DNA of 64,000 nucleotides from Aurantiacibacter poecillastricola (GTDB taxonomy: Bacteria > Pseudomonadota > Alphaproteobacteria > Sphingomonadales > Sphingomonadaceae). The notes under the pieces were generated by a model. The model saw only the letters and a list, made by a program, of their open reading frames with translations. It was not told the origin of the DNA and did no database searches. Both the position numbers and the translations under genes were made by a program. Where the stretch lies: NCBI RefSeq assembly GCF_030730945.1, contig NZ_JAVAMS010000002.1:62001-126000 (forward strand), read 5' to 3'. Numbering within the stretch: the first letter of the stretch is position 1; each line of letters opens with the position of its first letter. Positions 46,924-59,855 of this stretch are shown here, in pieces.

Positions 46924-48675
46924 ATGCCCACCATAAAGTCCCGCACGCAGAAGCAGAGCGGCGGCCCCTGGTCGCCGCCGGAAAACTGGCCGGCGAAAAC
47001 CCGTGCGGAGGTGCGCCAGATGCTCACCGCGCCCGGACAGCCTTTCGAGATGGAAGAGGTGGAGATCGGCGGCAGACCGACCCGCGTATGGAAGAATGCG
47101 CCCGCCTCGTTACGCAACATCGCGCTGGCCGGGCGCACGCATGGGGATGCGCTATGCACCATCTATGAGGAAGAGCGGGTTACTTACGACGCATGGTTCC
47201 GCGCCGTGGCGGCGCTGGCGCATCATTTGCGCGACAAGGGCGTGACCACGGGCGACCGCGTTGCCCTTGCCATGCGCAACCTGCCCGAGTGGTCGGTCGC
47301 CTTCTTTGCCATCACCTCGCTTGGTGCGATCTGCGTGCCGCTCAATGCCTGGTGGACCTCAGAAGAACTTGCCTTCGGGCTTTCCGATTCCGGCAGCAAG
47401 GCGGTGATCTGCGATGCCGAGCGGTGGGAGCGGGTCGCACCCGGTTGCGCCAGCTTGGATGCCCTGCAAACCTGCATCGTCTCGCGAGCGGACAGCGTGC
47501 CGGACAATGCGGAGCGGCTGGAGGACATCATCGGCGCCAGTGACGCTTGGGCGGACCTGCCGGAGCGCGACCTGCCCGAGGCGCTGGTGCTGCCGGATGA
47601 CAATGCGACCATATTCTACACCAGCGGCACGACCGGCGCGCCCAAGGGGGCGCTGGGCTCGCATCGCAGCGTGTGCAGCAATGTGCTCTCCAGCAAGTAC
47701 AACCTCGCTTTCGCGCCGCTGCGCCGGGGAGAGATGCCGCCCGAGCCCGAACGCAAAACGGTGCTGCTGGTGATCCCGCTGTTCCACGTCACCGCCTGTT
47801 CGGCGGCCATGGTGGGCTATATCGTCAGCGGGCACACGATGGTGTTCATGCACCACTGGGACCCGGAAGAAGCTTTCGGCATCATCGAGCGGGAGAAGGT
47901 GAACCTGACGGGCGGTGTGCCGACGATTGCCTGGCAATTGCTCGATCACCCGGCGCGCAAGGATTACGACCTCTCCAGCCTCGAGCTGGTCACCTATGGC
48001 GGCGCGCCTGCCGCGCCCGAACTGGTCCGCCGCATCCGCGAGCAGTTCGGCTGCGAACCAGGCAGCGGCTGGGGCATGACCGAGACGATGGCCACGGTGA
48101 CGGGCCATGTCGCGGAGGATTATCTCAACCGCCCCGACAGCTGCGGCCCGCCCGTGGCCGTGGCCGATCTCAAGATCATGTCGGCGGACGGGTCGAGCGA
48201 GCTTCCCGTGGGCGAAGTTGGCGAGCTTTACGCGCGCGGCCCGATGATTGCGAAAGGCTACTGGAACAGGCCGGAGGAAACCGCGCAGACCTTCGTCGAT
48301 GGCTGGGTGCGCACCGGCGACCTCGCGCGGCTGGACGAGGAGGGCTTCTGCTACATCGTCGACCGGGCGAAGGACATCGTGATCCGGGGCGGCGAGAACA
48401 TCTATTCGAGCGAGGTGGAAAACGTCCTCTACGAACACCCCGCCGTCACCGATGCAGCCGTAATCGGACTGCCGCACCGCCAGCTGGGAGAGGAACCGGC
48501 AGCGGTGGTACACCTCGCCAGCGGCGAAAGCGCGAGCGAGGAGGAGCTGCGGGAATGGGTCGGCGAGCGGCTGGCGCATTTCAAGGTGCCGGTGCGCATT
48601 GTCTTCACCGATGCGATGCTGCCGAGGAACGCGAACGGCAAGATCCTGAAGACGGACCTGCGCGAGCTGTTTTGA
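46924..48675 (+). CDS. AMP-dependent acyl-CoA synthetase/ligase
   Basis: 583 residues; ATG at 46924 is preceded by AGGAGAGA. Adenylate-forming motifs are complete: P-loop FYTSGTTGAPKGALGSH, VTYGGAPAAPEL, GWGMTETMATVTG, WVRTGDLARLDEEGFCYIVD, KDIVIRGGENIYSSEVENVL, and the C-terminal LPRNANGKILKTDL with the catalytic lysine. It activates a carboxylic acid, probably a fatty or isoprenoid-like acid, to its CoA thioester through an acyl-AMP. It precedes the acyl-CoA dehydrogenase island but is separated from it by a repeat, a small gene and a divergent alcohol dehydrogenase. Confidence 0.93.
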   Translation: MPTIKSRTQKQSGGPWSPPENWPAKTRAEVRQMLTAPGQPFEMEEVEIGGRPTRVWKNAPASLRNIALAGRTHGDALCTIYEEERVTYDAWFRAVAALAHHLRDKGVTTGDRVALAMRNLPEWSVAFFAITSLGAICVPLNAWWTSEELAFGLSDSGSKAVICDAERWERVAPGCASLDALQTCIVSRADSVPDNAERLEDIIGASDAWADLPERDLPEALVLPDDNATIFYTSGTTGAPKGALGSHRSVCSNVLSSKYNLAFAPLRRGEMPPEPERKTVLLVIPLFHVTACSAAMVGYIVSGHTMVFMHHWDPEEAFGIIEREKVNLTGGVPTIAWQLLDHPARKDYDLSSLELVTYGGAPAAPELVRRIREQFGCEPGSGWGMTETMATVTGHVAEDYLNRPDSCGPPVAVADLKIMSADGSSELPVGEVGELYARGPMIAKGYWNRPEETAQTFVDGWVRTGDLARLDEEGFCYIVDRAKDIVIRGGENIYSSEVENVLYEHPAVTDAAVIGLPHRQLGEEPAAVVHLASGESASEEELREWVGERLAHFKVPVRIVFTDAMLPRNANGKILKTDLRELF

Positions 48676-48747
48676 ATTTTAGGCGGGTAATCCGCGCTGG
48701 CGCTGGTAAAGCTGCCTGCGGGGTTGAGACCCGATTGCTGACGCAAA

Positions 48748-48892
48748 ATCCTCCCTGTGAGGCGCAGCCTCATGGGGAGGGGGACCGCTCGCACAGCGAG
48801 TGGTGGAGGGGCCGATGCGCGGCGCCACAGCCCCTCCGTCACACCGCCTGCGGCGGCGCGCCACCTCCCCATCGCGTCGCGACAGGGAGGAT
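48748..48892. repeat. palindromic intergenic repeat, 145 bp
   Basis: The ends are an exact 11-bp inverted repeat (ATCCTCCCTGT ... ACAGGGAGGAT). Inside are further complementary blocks: GGGGAGG against CCTCCCC, and GGAGGGGC against GCCCCTCC, plus small hairpins (CGCTCGCACAGCGAG). No coding frame or transposase. This layout resembles the dispersed palindromic repeats common between genes in sphingomonads. It lies downstream of the acyl-CoA synthetase gene and could form a large RNA hairpin that ends or stabilises the transcript. Confidence 0.75.
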
Positions 48893-48955
48893 GACAACAG
48901 GCGGCAGCTAACGCCCCCATTGCGGACGTTCGAGTGAAGCCGTTATCTGACCGAT

Positions 48956-49207
48956 GTGCCCAATGTGGTTTATCTCGCACCCGGAGAGGAAATGCCTGAC
49001 ATGGGCGATGAAGGCTGTTGGCTCCTTATCGAAGCTAGTGACGGGAAGTTCTACGGTACCGGAGGTTCATGGAAGCGGTCGGGAGAGTGGGTCGGTTACC
49101 GGTCGCTTTCGGGGGATGATGTATCGCTCGACGCTGCGCTGGTGGCAGTCCAACAGTGGGGAGCGAAATACGACGTGCCGACGATCTGGGTACAGCTAGC
49201 ACCGTAG
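48956..49207 (+). CDS. small hypothetical protein
   Basis: 83 residues from a GTG at 48956; an internal ATG at 48992 would give 71. It is acidic and soluble, with no signal peptide or membrane helix. The reading (EGCWLLIEASDGKFYGTGGS, then VQQWGAKYDVPTIWVQLAP) looks like a folded protein rather than a shadow frame, but I do not recognise a family. No strong ribosome-binding site precedes either start. It follows the palindromic repeat and is followed by CCAAT repeats. Confidence 0.45.
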   Translation: MPNVVYLAPGEEMPDMGDEGCWLLIEASDGKFYGTGGSWKRSGEWVGYRSLSGDDVSLDAALVAVQQWGAKYDVPTIWVQLAP

Positions 49208-49220
49208 GTCCGCTTTCCAC

Positions 49221-49253
49221 CCCAATCCAATCCAATCCAAGCCAATCCCCCAA
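49221..49253. repeat. short CCAAT pentamer repeat
   Basis: CCAATCCAATCCAATCCAAG is followed by CCAATCCCCCAAT, about five imperfect copies of CCAAT between the small hypothetical gene and the alcohol dehydrogenase stop. Possibly slippage-prone; no function evident. Confidence 0.6.
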
Positions 49254-49306
49254 TTCAGCTCGCATCCTGATACCAGACATGCATACGGATACGGCGGCGC
49301 ACTTCA

Positions 49307-50389
49307 TCACTCGAAGGTGATGACCGAGCGGGCGATGGTGCCGCTCTTCATTTCCTCGAACGCGTCGTTCACCTGCGAAAGCTGGATGCGGCGCGAGATC
49401 AGTTCGTCGAGCTTCAGCTTGCCGGCCATGTAGAAATCGACGAGGCGCGGGATGTCGACGGGGAACTGGTTCGATCCCATCATCGAGCCGCGCAGCTGCT
49501 TTTCCTGCAGCAGTTCATAGCCGTTGAGCTGGATTTTCTGCCCCACCGGGATCATCCCGATCACGGTCGCGATGCCCCGGCGTCGGAGCATGCGGAAGGC
49601 ATCGCCCGCCGTGGCCGCCAGCCCGATCGCCTCGAAGGCATGGTCCACCCCGCCCCTGGTCAGGCCGAGTACCTTCTTCCACACATCGCCTTCGGATGCG
49701 TCGATGAAGTCGGTCGCGCCGAAATCGCGGGCGAGCTGTTCCTTGCCCGCTACCCGGTCGATGGCGATGATCCGGCCTGCGCCTGCGATCTGCGCAGCGT
49801 TGATTGTGGCAAGGCCGACGCCGCCGCAACCGATCACCGCCACGCTCTGACCGGGGCGAACCTCTGCCGTGCGCACCACCGAGCCGTAGGCGGTGATCGT
49901 CGCGCAGCCGAGCAGTGCCGCCCGGTCGAGCGGCATGTCCTTGCGGATTTTCACGCAGGCATTCGCGTGCACCAGCAATTGCTCGGCAAAGGCGGAGAGG
50001 TTGAGGAACTGGTGCATTTCCGATTCCGGCGTGCCCAGCCGCGGTTCTGCATCCTTCGCGCGCTGCGTATCGGGCTCGTTGCAGAGCGAGAGATGGCCGC
50101 CCACGCAGAACTCGCAGTGGCCGCAAAAGGCGGAGATGCAGGTGACCACGTGATCGCCGGGCGCGACGGTGCGCACCTCGCTGCCCACGCTTTCCACCAC
50201 GCCCGCGCATTCATGGCCGAGCACGCTGGGCATGGGTGTAGGGTAGTGGCCCTCCACGAAATGCAGGTCCGAATGGCACACGCCGGTGGCCGAGGCGCGG
50301 ATCAGCACCTCGTGCGGGCCGGGTTTGGAAATCGCCACGTCCTCGATCTGCAACGGCTCACCCACCGCGCGTAAAACTGCTGCTTTCAA
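49307..50389 (-). CDS. zinc-dependent alcohol dehydrogenase (MDR family)
   Basis: 360 residues. Catalytic zinc ligands C38 (GVCHSDLH) and H59-E60 (GHECAGVV), and structural zinc cysteines C89, C92, C95 and C103 (CGHCEFC...SLC). The Rossmann motif is VIGCGGVGLATINAA. It is closest in style to class III/aryl alcohol dehydrogenases of the NAD-dependent MDR family. It oxidises an alcohol to an aldehyde or the reverse. It diverges from the acyl-CoA dehydrogenase gene at 50558, suggesting it belongs to the same degradative region, for example oxidation of a terminal or side-chain alcohol. The substrate is unknown. Confidence 0.92.
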   Translation of the reverse strand: MKAAVLRAVGEPLQIEDVAISKPGPHEVLIRASATGVCHSDLHFVEGHYPTPMPSVLGHECAGVVESVGSEVRTVAPGDHVVTCISAFCGHCEFCVGGHLSLCNEPDTQRAKDAEPRLGTPESEMHQFLNLSAFAEQLLVHANACVKIRKDMPLDRAALLGCATITAYGSVVRTAEVRPGQSVAVIGCGGVGLATINAAQIAGAGRIIAIDRVAGKEQLARDFGATDFIDASEGDVWKKVLGLTRGGVDHAFEAIGLAATAGDAFRMLRRRGIATVIGMIPVGQKIQLNGYELLQEKQLRGSMMGSNQFPVDIPRLVDFYMAGKLKLDELISRRIQLSQVNDAFEEMKSGTIARSVITFE

Positions 50390-50450
50390 TGCGTCCTCCT
50401 TCAGGCATCACGCGACTCGCTAACTCGCGAAAAACACCGCCTTTGCCAAG

Positions 50451-50478
50451 CGCGTTTTTTGTAAACTTGAAAAATGCG
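50451..50478. promoter_or_regulatory. inverted repeat in the divergent adh / acyl-CoA dehydrogenase region
   Basis: CGCGTTTTT ... AAAAATGCG, eight of nine positions complementary with a 10-nt spacer, in the 168-bp divergent region. Closer to the plus-strand gene, TTTCGA and TCGAAA flank 50508-50526. These are candidate operator elements only. Confidence 0.3.
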
Positions 50479-50557
50479 TATGTAGACAAGCCGCCAAAAA
50501 GCGTGCATTTCGATGATGCTTCGAAACAACGGTGCCGACAATAGGAGAGGAGGCCCA

Positions 50558-51868
50558 GTGAACTTCGAATTGAGTGAGCAGCAGCGCGCCATGCAGGGTC
50601 GCGTCAGAGATTACATCGACACCGCGATTCGCCCGCGCACGGCCGATTACAAGGCGGCAGCGAAGGCTGCGGAGGAGGCGGGAGACCGCTGGCAGCCCAA
50701 CCCGGTGATCGAGGAACTGAAGCCGCAGGCGCGCGATGCGGGCCTGTGGAACCTGTTCATGCCGCCGCACTCCGGACAGGAGCATGTGGACGATTCGTTC
50801 GAGTTCGAGGGAAAGCAGCTTTCGAATCTGGAGTATGCCCTGTGCGCGGAGGAGATGGGCCGCGTCCACTGGGCGAGCGAGGTGTTCAACTGCTCTGCTC
50901 CCGACACCGGCAACATGGAAGTGCTCTATCGCTACGGCACGCGCGAGCAGAAGGACCGCTGGCTCACCCCGCTGATGAATGGCGAGATCCGCTCCGCCTT
51001 CCTGATGACCGAGCCCGACGTCGCGTCCTCCGATGCGACGAATATCCAGGCCAGCATCATCCGCGACGGCAACGAGTGGGTGATCAACGGTCGCAAATGG
51101 TGGAGTAGCGGCGCGGGCGATCCGCGCTGCAAGGTCGCCATCTGTATGGGCAAGTCCGACCCCGAAGGCTCGCGCCACGGAAGCCAGTCGATGATCCTGC
51201 TGCCTATGGATGCAGAGGGCGTGACGGTGGAGCGGATGCTGACCGTCTACGGCTACGATCACGCGCCGCACGGCCATGCCGAGATCACGCTCGATAATGT
51301 GCGCCTGCCCGCCGATGCCATCCTGCTCGGCGAAGGGCGCGGCTTCGAAATCGCGCAGGGTCGGCTCGGGCCGGGGCGTATCCACCATTGCATGCGCACC
51401 ATCGGCGTGGCGGAAGAGGGGCTGGAGGCGATGTGCCGCCGCCTCGCCAGCCGGGTCGCCTTCGGCAAGTTCGTCTACCAGCACTCGGTCTGGGAAGAGC
51501 GCATCGCCCGCGCGCGCATCGATATCGAGATGAGCCGCCTCCTGTGTCTCAAGGCCGCCGACATGATGGACCGGGCCGGAAACAAGGCAGCGAGGAACGA
51601 GATCGCCATGATCAAGGTGCAGGCGCCGAACATGGCGCTCGCCATCCTCGACGATGCGATCCAGGCGCATGGCGGCGGCGGCGTGAGTTCCGACCACGAC
51701 CTCGCCGCGACCTGGGCAAGCATCCGCACGCTGCGCTTCGCCGACGGACCGGACGAGGTCCACAACCGCGCCATCGCTCGCAACGAGATGGGCAAATACA
51801 CCGACCTGAAGGCCAAGCCGGGCGAGACGCGCGGGCCCGTGCCTTCGGGAGCAGGAGCCAATAAATGA
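50558..51868 (+). CDS. acyl-CoA dehydrogenase
   Basis: 436 residues from a GTG with strong GGAGAGGAGG upstream; an ATG at 50513 lies inside the promoter region. Full-length ACAD: N-terminal helical domain ([18 protein letters not shown]), FAD/substrate region [41 protein letters not shown]-terminal domain ending in [20 protein letters not shown]. The size and sequence suit the larger ACAD-11-like group that acts on long-chain or hydroxylated acyl-CoA. It overlaps the next thiolase by 4 nt (ATGA) and heads the plus-strand beta-oxidation run. Confidence 0.93.
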   Translation: MNFELSEQQRAMQGRVRDYIDTAIRPRTADYKAAAKAAEEAGDRWQPNPVIEELKPQARDAGLWNLFMPPHSGQEHVDDSFEFEGKQLSNLEYALCAEEMGRVHWASEVFNCSAPDTGNMEVLYRYGTREQKDRWLTPLMNGEIRSAFLMTEPDVASSDATNIQASIIRDGNEWVINGRKWWSSGAGDPRCKVAICMGKSDPEGSRHGSQSMILLPMDAEGVTVERMLTVYGYDHAPHGHAEITLDNVRLPADAILLGEGRGFEIAQGRLGPGRIHHCMRTIGVAEEGLEAMCRRLASRVAFGKFVYQHSVWEERIARARIDIEMSRLLCLKAADMMDRAGNKAARNEIAMIKVQAPNMALAILDDAIQAHGGGGVSSDHDLAATWASIRTLRFADGPDEVHNRAIARNEMGKYTDLKAKPGETRGPVPSGAGANK

Positions 51869-53073
51869 CCCGTGAAGCCGCCATCGTTTCCACCGCCCGC
51901 ACGCCCATCGGCAAGGCGCATCGCGGTGCGTTCAACGCCACCATGCCCGACGTGCTGGCCTCCCACGTCTTCGATGCCGCGCTGGACCGCGCAGGGATCG
52001 AGCCCGAGCGGGTGCAGGACGTGCTCTATGGCTGCGGCAGCCAGTACGGCCCGCAATTCTACAATATCGGCCGGATGAGCGTGTTCGGCAGCAAGTTGCC
52101 GCAGAGCGTCCCCGCTACCACGCTCGACCGTAAATGCGCCTCGGGCCTCACCACCGTGGCGATGGCGGCGCGCTCCATCATGGCGGGCGATGCCGACGTG
52201 ATTCTGGCGGGCGGGGGCGAGTCTATCTCGCTCACCATGGTGCCGGGCATCTTGGGCGACAACTGGCGCTCCCCCACCGTGCTGGAGGCCGAGCCCGACG
52301 CTTACATGGCCATGATTGAAACCGCCGAGATCGTCGCAGACCGCTACGATATCTCGCGCGAGGCGCAGGACCGCTTTGCCGCCGAAAGCCAGCAACGCGC
52401 CGCTGCCGCGACCGAGGCCGGGCGGCTGGCCGAGGAAATCGTGCCGCTGACGACCGAGAAGGTGATCCGCGCCAAGGATGGCTCCGAGACGGGCCGCGAA
52501 ACGGTCACGCTGGAGGCTGACGAAGGCATCCGCCCCGGCACCACTTACGAGGCGCTGGCAGGCCTCAAGCCCGTCTTCAAGGACGGCGCGAAGGTGAAGG
52601 AAGGTCAGCACATCACCGCGGGCAATGCCAGCCAGCTATCGGACGGAGCGGCGGCACAGGTGCTGATGGACCATGAGACAGCCAAGGCGGAGGGACGCGA
52701 CGTGCTCGGCATCTTCCGCGGTTTCCAGGCGGCAGGATGCGCGCCCGACGAAATGGGCATCGGCCCCGTGTTCGCGATCCCCAAGCTGCTCGACCGGGCC
52801 GGGATGTCCGTGGGCGATATCGGATTGTGGGAGATCAACGAGGCCTTTGCCAGCCAGGCGCTCTATTGCCGCGATTTCCTCGGCATCGATCCCGAGCGGC
52901 TGAACGTCAACGGCGGGGCCATCGCCATCGGTCACCCGTTCGGCATGACAGGATCGCGCCTCGTGGGCGCGGCCCTGCTCGAAGCACGCCGCAGGGGCGA
53001 GCGTTACGCCGTCGTCTCCATGTGCGTGGCAGGTGGCATGGGCGCAGCCGGCCTGTTCGAAATCCCATCCTGA
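51865..53073 (+). CDS. acetyl-CoA acetyltransferase (thiolase family)
   Basis: 402 residues, ATGA overlap. Nucleophile C91 in [35 protein letters not shown] in [16 protein letters not shown] and the second cysteine in [12 protein letters not shown]. Degradative-type thiolase that releases acetyl- or propionyl-CoA at the end of a beta-oxidation round. It sits between acyl-CoA dehydrogenase genes, so it acts in the same pathway. Length is normal. Confidence 0.94.
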   Translation: MTREAAIVSTARTPIGKAHRGAFNATMPDVLASHVFDAALDRAGIEPERVQDVLYGCGSQYGPQFYNIGRMSVFGSKLPQSVPATTLDRKCASGLTTVAMAARSIMAGDADVILAGGGESISLTMVPGILGDNWRSPTVLEAEPDAYMAMIETAEIVADRYDISREAQDRFAAESQQRAAAATEAGRLAEEIVPLTTEKVIRAKDGSETGRETVTLEADEGIRPGTTYEALAGLKPVFKDGAKVKEGQHITAGNASQLSDGAAAQVLMDHETAKAEGRDVLGIFRGFQAAGCAPDEMGIGPVFAIPKLLDRAGMSVGDIGLWEINEAFASQALYCRDFLGIDPERLNVNGGAIAIGHPFGMTGSRLVGAALLEARRRGERYAVVSMCVAGGMGAAGLFEIPS

Positions 53074-53098
53074 TCATTTGGCCTGAGCGAGAGAGACG

Positions 53099-54295
53099 AT
53101 GAACCTCGAATACACAACCGAAGAGGAAGCCTTCCGCGACGAAGTGCGCGCCTTCCTGAAGGACAAGCTGCCCAAGCGCCTGTCCGACAAGGTGCGCACC
53201 GGCAAGCGACTGACCAAGGCCGACATGGAGGAATGGCACGCCATCCTCAACGAGAAGGGCTGGCTCGCCCCGCACTGGCCGGAGAAATACGGCGGCACCG
53301 ACTGGTCGGTGATGCAGAAATTCATCTTCGAGACCGAGGCAGCCCAGGCGCATGCACCCCGCATTGTGCCCTTCGGCCTCTCTATGCTCGCGCCCGTGCT
53401 GATCAAGTACGGCACGGAGGAGCAGTGCCAGCACTACCTGCCGCGCATTCTCGACGGCACGGACTGGTGGTGCCAGGGCTATTCCGAACCGGGTGCGGGC
53501 TCCGACCTCGCCAGCCTGAAGACCAGCGCGGTGCGGGAGGGCGATCACTACATTGTCAACGGCCAGAAGACGTGGACGACGCTGGGCCAGCATGCCGACT
53601 GGATCTTCTGCCTCGTGCGCACGGATGCGAGCGGCAAAAAGCAGGAGGGCATTTCCTTCCTGCTGATCGACATGGACAGCCCCGGCATCGAGGTGCGCCC
53701 GATCAAGCTGCTCGACGGCGACGAGGAAGTGAACGAGGTGTTCTTCACCGATGTGAAGGTGCCGGTCGAGAACCTCGTGGGGGAGGAGAACAAGGGCTGG
53801 ACCTACGCCAAGTACCTGCTCACCTACGAGCGCACCAATATAGCCGGAATCGGGGCCAGCATGGCCGCGCTGGAGCAGCTGAAGGAAGTCGCGCGCACCA
53901 CCAAGCGCGGTGGCAAGCCGTTGATCGAGGACCCGCTGTTCGCGCAGCGCCTGGCGAAGCTGGAAATCGATCTCGAGAACATGAAGACCACCAATCTGCG
54001 CGTGCTGGACGCGGCGGGCAAGGGCGGCGCTCCGGTGGCGGAAAGCAGCATGCTCAAGATCCGCGGCACCGAGATCCGGCAGGAAATCGGCAGCCTGATG
54101 CGCCGCGCCGCGGGCCGCTATGCGCAGCCCTTCGTCGCCGAGAGCATGGACGAGGGCTATAACGGTGCGCCGGTGGGCCCTGAGTGGACCGGGCCTGTCT
54201 CCTCGCAATATTTCAACAATCGCAAGCTTTCGATCTTCGGCGGCTCCAACGAGGTGCAGCGCGAGATCATCAGCAAGGCCATTCTGGAGCTGTAA
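53099..54295 (+). CDS. acyl-CoA dehydrogenase, candidate alpha subunit of an unequal pair
   Basis: 398 residues, start behind GAGAGAG. ACAD with WCQGYSEPGAGSDLASLKTS, NGQKTWTTLGQHADWIFCLV, the R-rich FAD region, and a complete C terminus IFGGSNEVQREIISKAIL. It is directly followed, 5 nt later, by a shorter ACAD (54301) that lacks this C-terminal motif. Such long/short pairs are characteristic of the heteromeric ACADs of steroid side-chain and similar degradation, so a heterotetramer is likely. Substrate not identified. Confidence 0.93.
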   Translation: MNLEYTTEEEAFRDEVRAFLKDKLPKRLSDKVRTGKRLTKADMEEWHAILNEKGWLAPHWPEKYGGTDWSVMQKFIFETEAAQAHAPRIVPFGLSMLAPVLIKYGTEEQCQHYLPRILDGTDWWCQGYSEPGAGSDLASLKTSAVREGDHYIVNGQKTWTTLGQHADWIFCLVRTDASGKKQEGISFLLIDMDSPGIEVRPIKLLDGDEEVNEVFFTDVKVPVENLVGEENKGWTYAKYLLTYERTNIAGIGASMAALEQLKEVARTTKRGGKPLIEDPLFAQRLAKLEIDLENMKTTNLRVLDAAGKGGAPVAESSMLKIRGTEIRQEIGSLMRRAAGRYAQPFVAESMDEGYNGAPVGPEWTGPVSSQYFNNRKLSIFGGSNEVQREIISKAILEL

Positions 54296-54300
54296 CCCCC

Positions 54301-55382
<1,082 letters not shown>

Positions 55383-55386
<4 letters not shown>

Positions 55387-56519
55387 TAGCCTTCCATGCG
55401 GGCCAGCCGGTCCGCATGGAAATCGGCATCGCCGTATAGCTCGGCCAGCACGCGCTGGCGCTTCATGAAGAAGCCGACATCGTATTCGTCGGTCATGCCG
55501 ATGCCGCCATGCATCTGCACCGCCTCGCGCACGGCGAGGCTGCTGGCCATGCCCGCCATGGCCTTGGCGACCGAGGCATCGCGCTCTGCGGTCTCGCTGC
55601 CCGCGTCGAGCGATTGCTGCGCCTTCAGCGTGGCTGCGCGGGCGACTTCCATCTCGGCATAGAGATGCGCCGCGCGGTGTTGGAGCGCCTGGTAGCTGCC
55701 GATGATGCGCCCGAACTGCTTGCGCTGCTTGATATAGTCGAGCGTCATCGCGCTCGCTCCGCCGGCAACGCCCACCAACTCGGCAGAGGCGCCGGTGCGC
55801 ACGGCGCTAAGCACCCGGTTCAGTACGCTCCGTCCGTCATCCACTTCGCCCACCACGGTGCTTCCATCCACGTCCACGCCGTCCAGTTCGATGCGCGCGG
55901 CAAAGCTGCTGTCGGCCAGCCGCTCCGCCTTCACCGTGATGCCGGGATGAGAGCGGGGGAGGGCGAAGAGCGTCACGCCCTCTTCGTCGGATGCATCACC
56001 GGCGGTGCGGGCCGAGACCAGCAACAGGTCCGCCTCGTGCCTGAACGGCGCGAATTGCTTGGCCCCTGTCAGGCGAAAGCCGTTGCCCTGCCGCTCGGCC
56101 TTCAGCGCGACCGATTGCGGGCGGTGCCGCGCCGCCTCGTCCAACGCCAGCGCTGCCACTGTCTCGCCCGCGACGATGCCGGGCAGCCAGGTTTCCTTGA
56201 GGCCCCGATCGGCCAGCCGCAACGCCTCCACCGCGCCCACGGCGGTGCCGATAAAGGGAGAGGGGGTGAGGTTGCGGCCGATCTCCTCCAGCACGATCCC
56301 TGCCTCGACATGGCCCAGGCCAAGCCCGCCATCGGCCTCATCTACCAGCACGCCGGTAAAGCCCATTTGCCCGAATTCGCGCCACAGATCGCGGCTGAAA
56401 CCGGCGGGATCGTCCGCATCGCGAAGGCTGCGCAGGTGAGAGACGGGCGCCCGGTCGGCCATGAATGGGCCGACGGTGTTGGCCAGCGTTTCCTGGTCTT
56501 CGTCGTGGAACAGCGGCAT
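55383..56519 (-). CDS. acyl-CoA dehydrogenase, shorter partner subunit (second pair)
   Basis: 378 residues from ATG at 56519 (MPLFHDEDQETLANTVGPFM). It is ACAD-like: LVDEADGGLGLGHVEAGIVL, the substrate loop, and AVQMHGGIGMTDEYDVGFF, again ending without the GGxxE segment. One nucleotide separates it from the preceding minus-strand ACAD gene. With that gene it forms a second long/short pair, mirroring 53099/54301. Convergent overlap with 54301-55386 means that transcription from both sides meets here. Confidence 0.9.
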
Positions 56520-56520
56520 G

Positions 56521-57697
56521 TCAGCCCTCCGGCAATTCGAGAATGCGCTTGGCGACGATATTGAGCTGGATTTCGCTCGTCCCGCCCTCGATCGAGTTCG
56601 CCTTGGTTCGCAGCCAGGCACGCGCGGCCTTGCCGCCGCCCGAGGCCTCGCTTTCCCATTCCAGCGCGTCGCTGCCGCCCGCCGCCATCAGCAATTCGTG
56701 GCGGTCCTTGTTCAGCTCGGTGCCGTAATATTTCATCATGGAGGGCTGGGCGGAATGGATCTTCCCGGCCTTCAGCTGATCGATGAATCGCTCGCTCATC
56801 GCGGCAAAGGCGTGGCTGCGAACCTCGTGCATGGCGATCCGCGCGCGCAGCACGGAATCGTCCAGCCGTCCCTGTTCGTCCGCGCCAAGCTTGTTCAGCG
56901 CGTAGTCCGACAACGTGAGGCCCTGCGCGCGACCGCCCATGCCGGAGATCATCTCGCGCTCATGGCCGAGCAGGTACTTGGCGACGCTCCAGCCGTCATT
57001 CACTTCGCCCAGCACCTGGTTCTTGGGCACTTTCACGTCTTCGAAGAAGGTCTCGCAGAAAGGCGAGGCGCCGCTGATGAGCCGGATCGGGCGCGTGGAG
57101 ACGCCGTCTGACTCCATGTCGAACAGCAGGAAGGTGATGCCGCCCTGCTTCTGCGAGGTGTCGGTGCGTGTCAGGCAGAAGATCCAGTCCGCCTCGTCGG
57201 CATAGCTGGTCCACACCTTCTGCCCGTTGACGAGATAATGGTCGCCTTTGTCCTCGGCGCTGGTAGCAAGGCTGGCGAGGTCGGAGCCGGCATTGGGCTC
57301 GCTATATCCCTGGCACCAACGGATCTCGCCGCGCGCGATCTTCGGCAGGTGCTCCTGCTTTTGCTCCTCCGTGCCGTATTTCAGCAAGGCCGGGCCGAGC
57401 ATCGAAATGCCGAAGCTCTGCAACGGCACCCGGCAGCCGAGCGCGGCCATTTCCTGCTTCAGCACCTTGGTCTCGGCAGGCGAGAGTCCGCCGCCGCCAT
57501 ATTCGGAAGGCCAGTCCGGCACCGTCCAGCCGCGCTCGGCCATCACGTCGAGCCATTGTTTCTGCGCGTCACTGGCGAAAGTGAACTTGCGGCCACCCCA
57601 GCAGATGTCCTTCTCGCTGCGCATGGGTTTGCGCATTTCGGGCGGGCAGTTCTCCTCCAGCCAGGCGCGAGTGTCGCGGCGGAAGTCTTCCAGCGCG

Positions 57698-57705
<8 letters not shown>
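56521..57705 (-). CDS. acyl-CoA dehydrogenase, candidate alpha subunit (second pair)
   Basis: 394 residues from ATG at 57705, which overlaps the FadB-like stop by 8 nt. Features: WCQGYSEPNAGSDLASLATS, NGQKVWTSYADEADWIFCLT, ETFFEDVKVPKNQVLGEVND, and a C terminus SIEGGTSEIQLNIVAKRIL containing the usual glutamate. It is the long partner to 55383. The in-frame extension to 57852 is the shadow of the FadB-like gene. Likely part of an alpha2beta2 enzyme introducing a 2,3-double bond into an unusual acyl-CoA. Confidence 0.93.
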
Positions 57706-59734
<2,029 letters not shown>

Positions 59735-59855
59735 GCTCTCTCCCGTTCCGGTTCGCTTTCCGCGAGAGCTCGACGAAAGCCCTGCGCGAATTCACTGTGC
59801 ACGACTCTCTATTGCATACCCTGTTTTCAGACAAGCACCGATAAGGTTCGACGCG

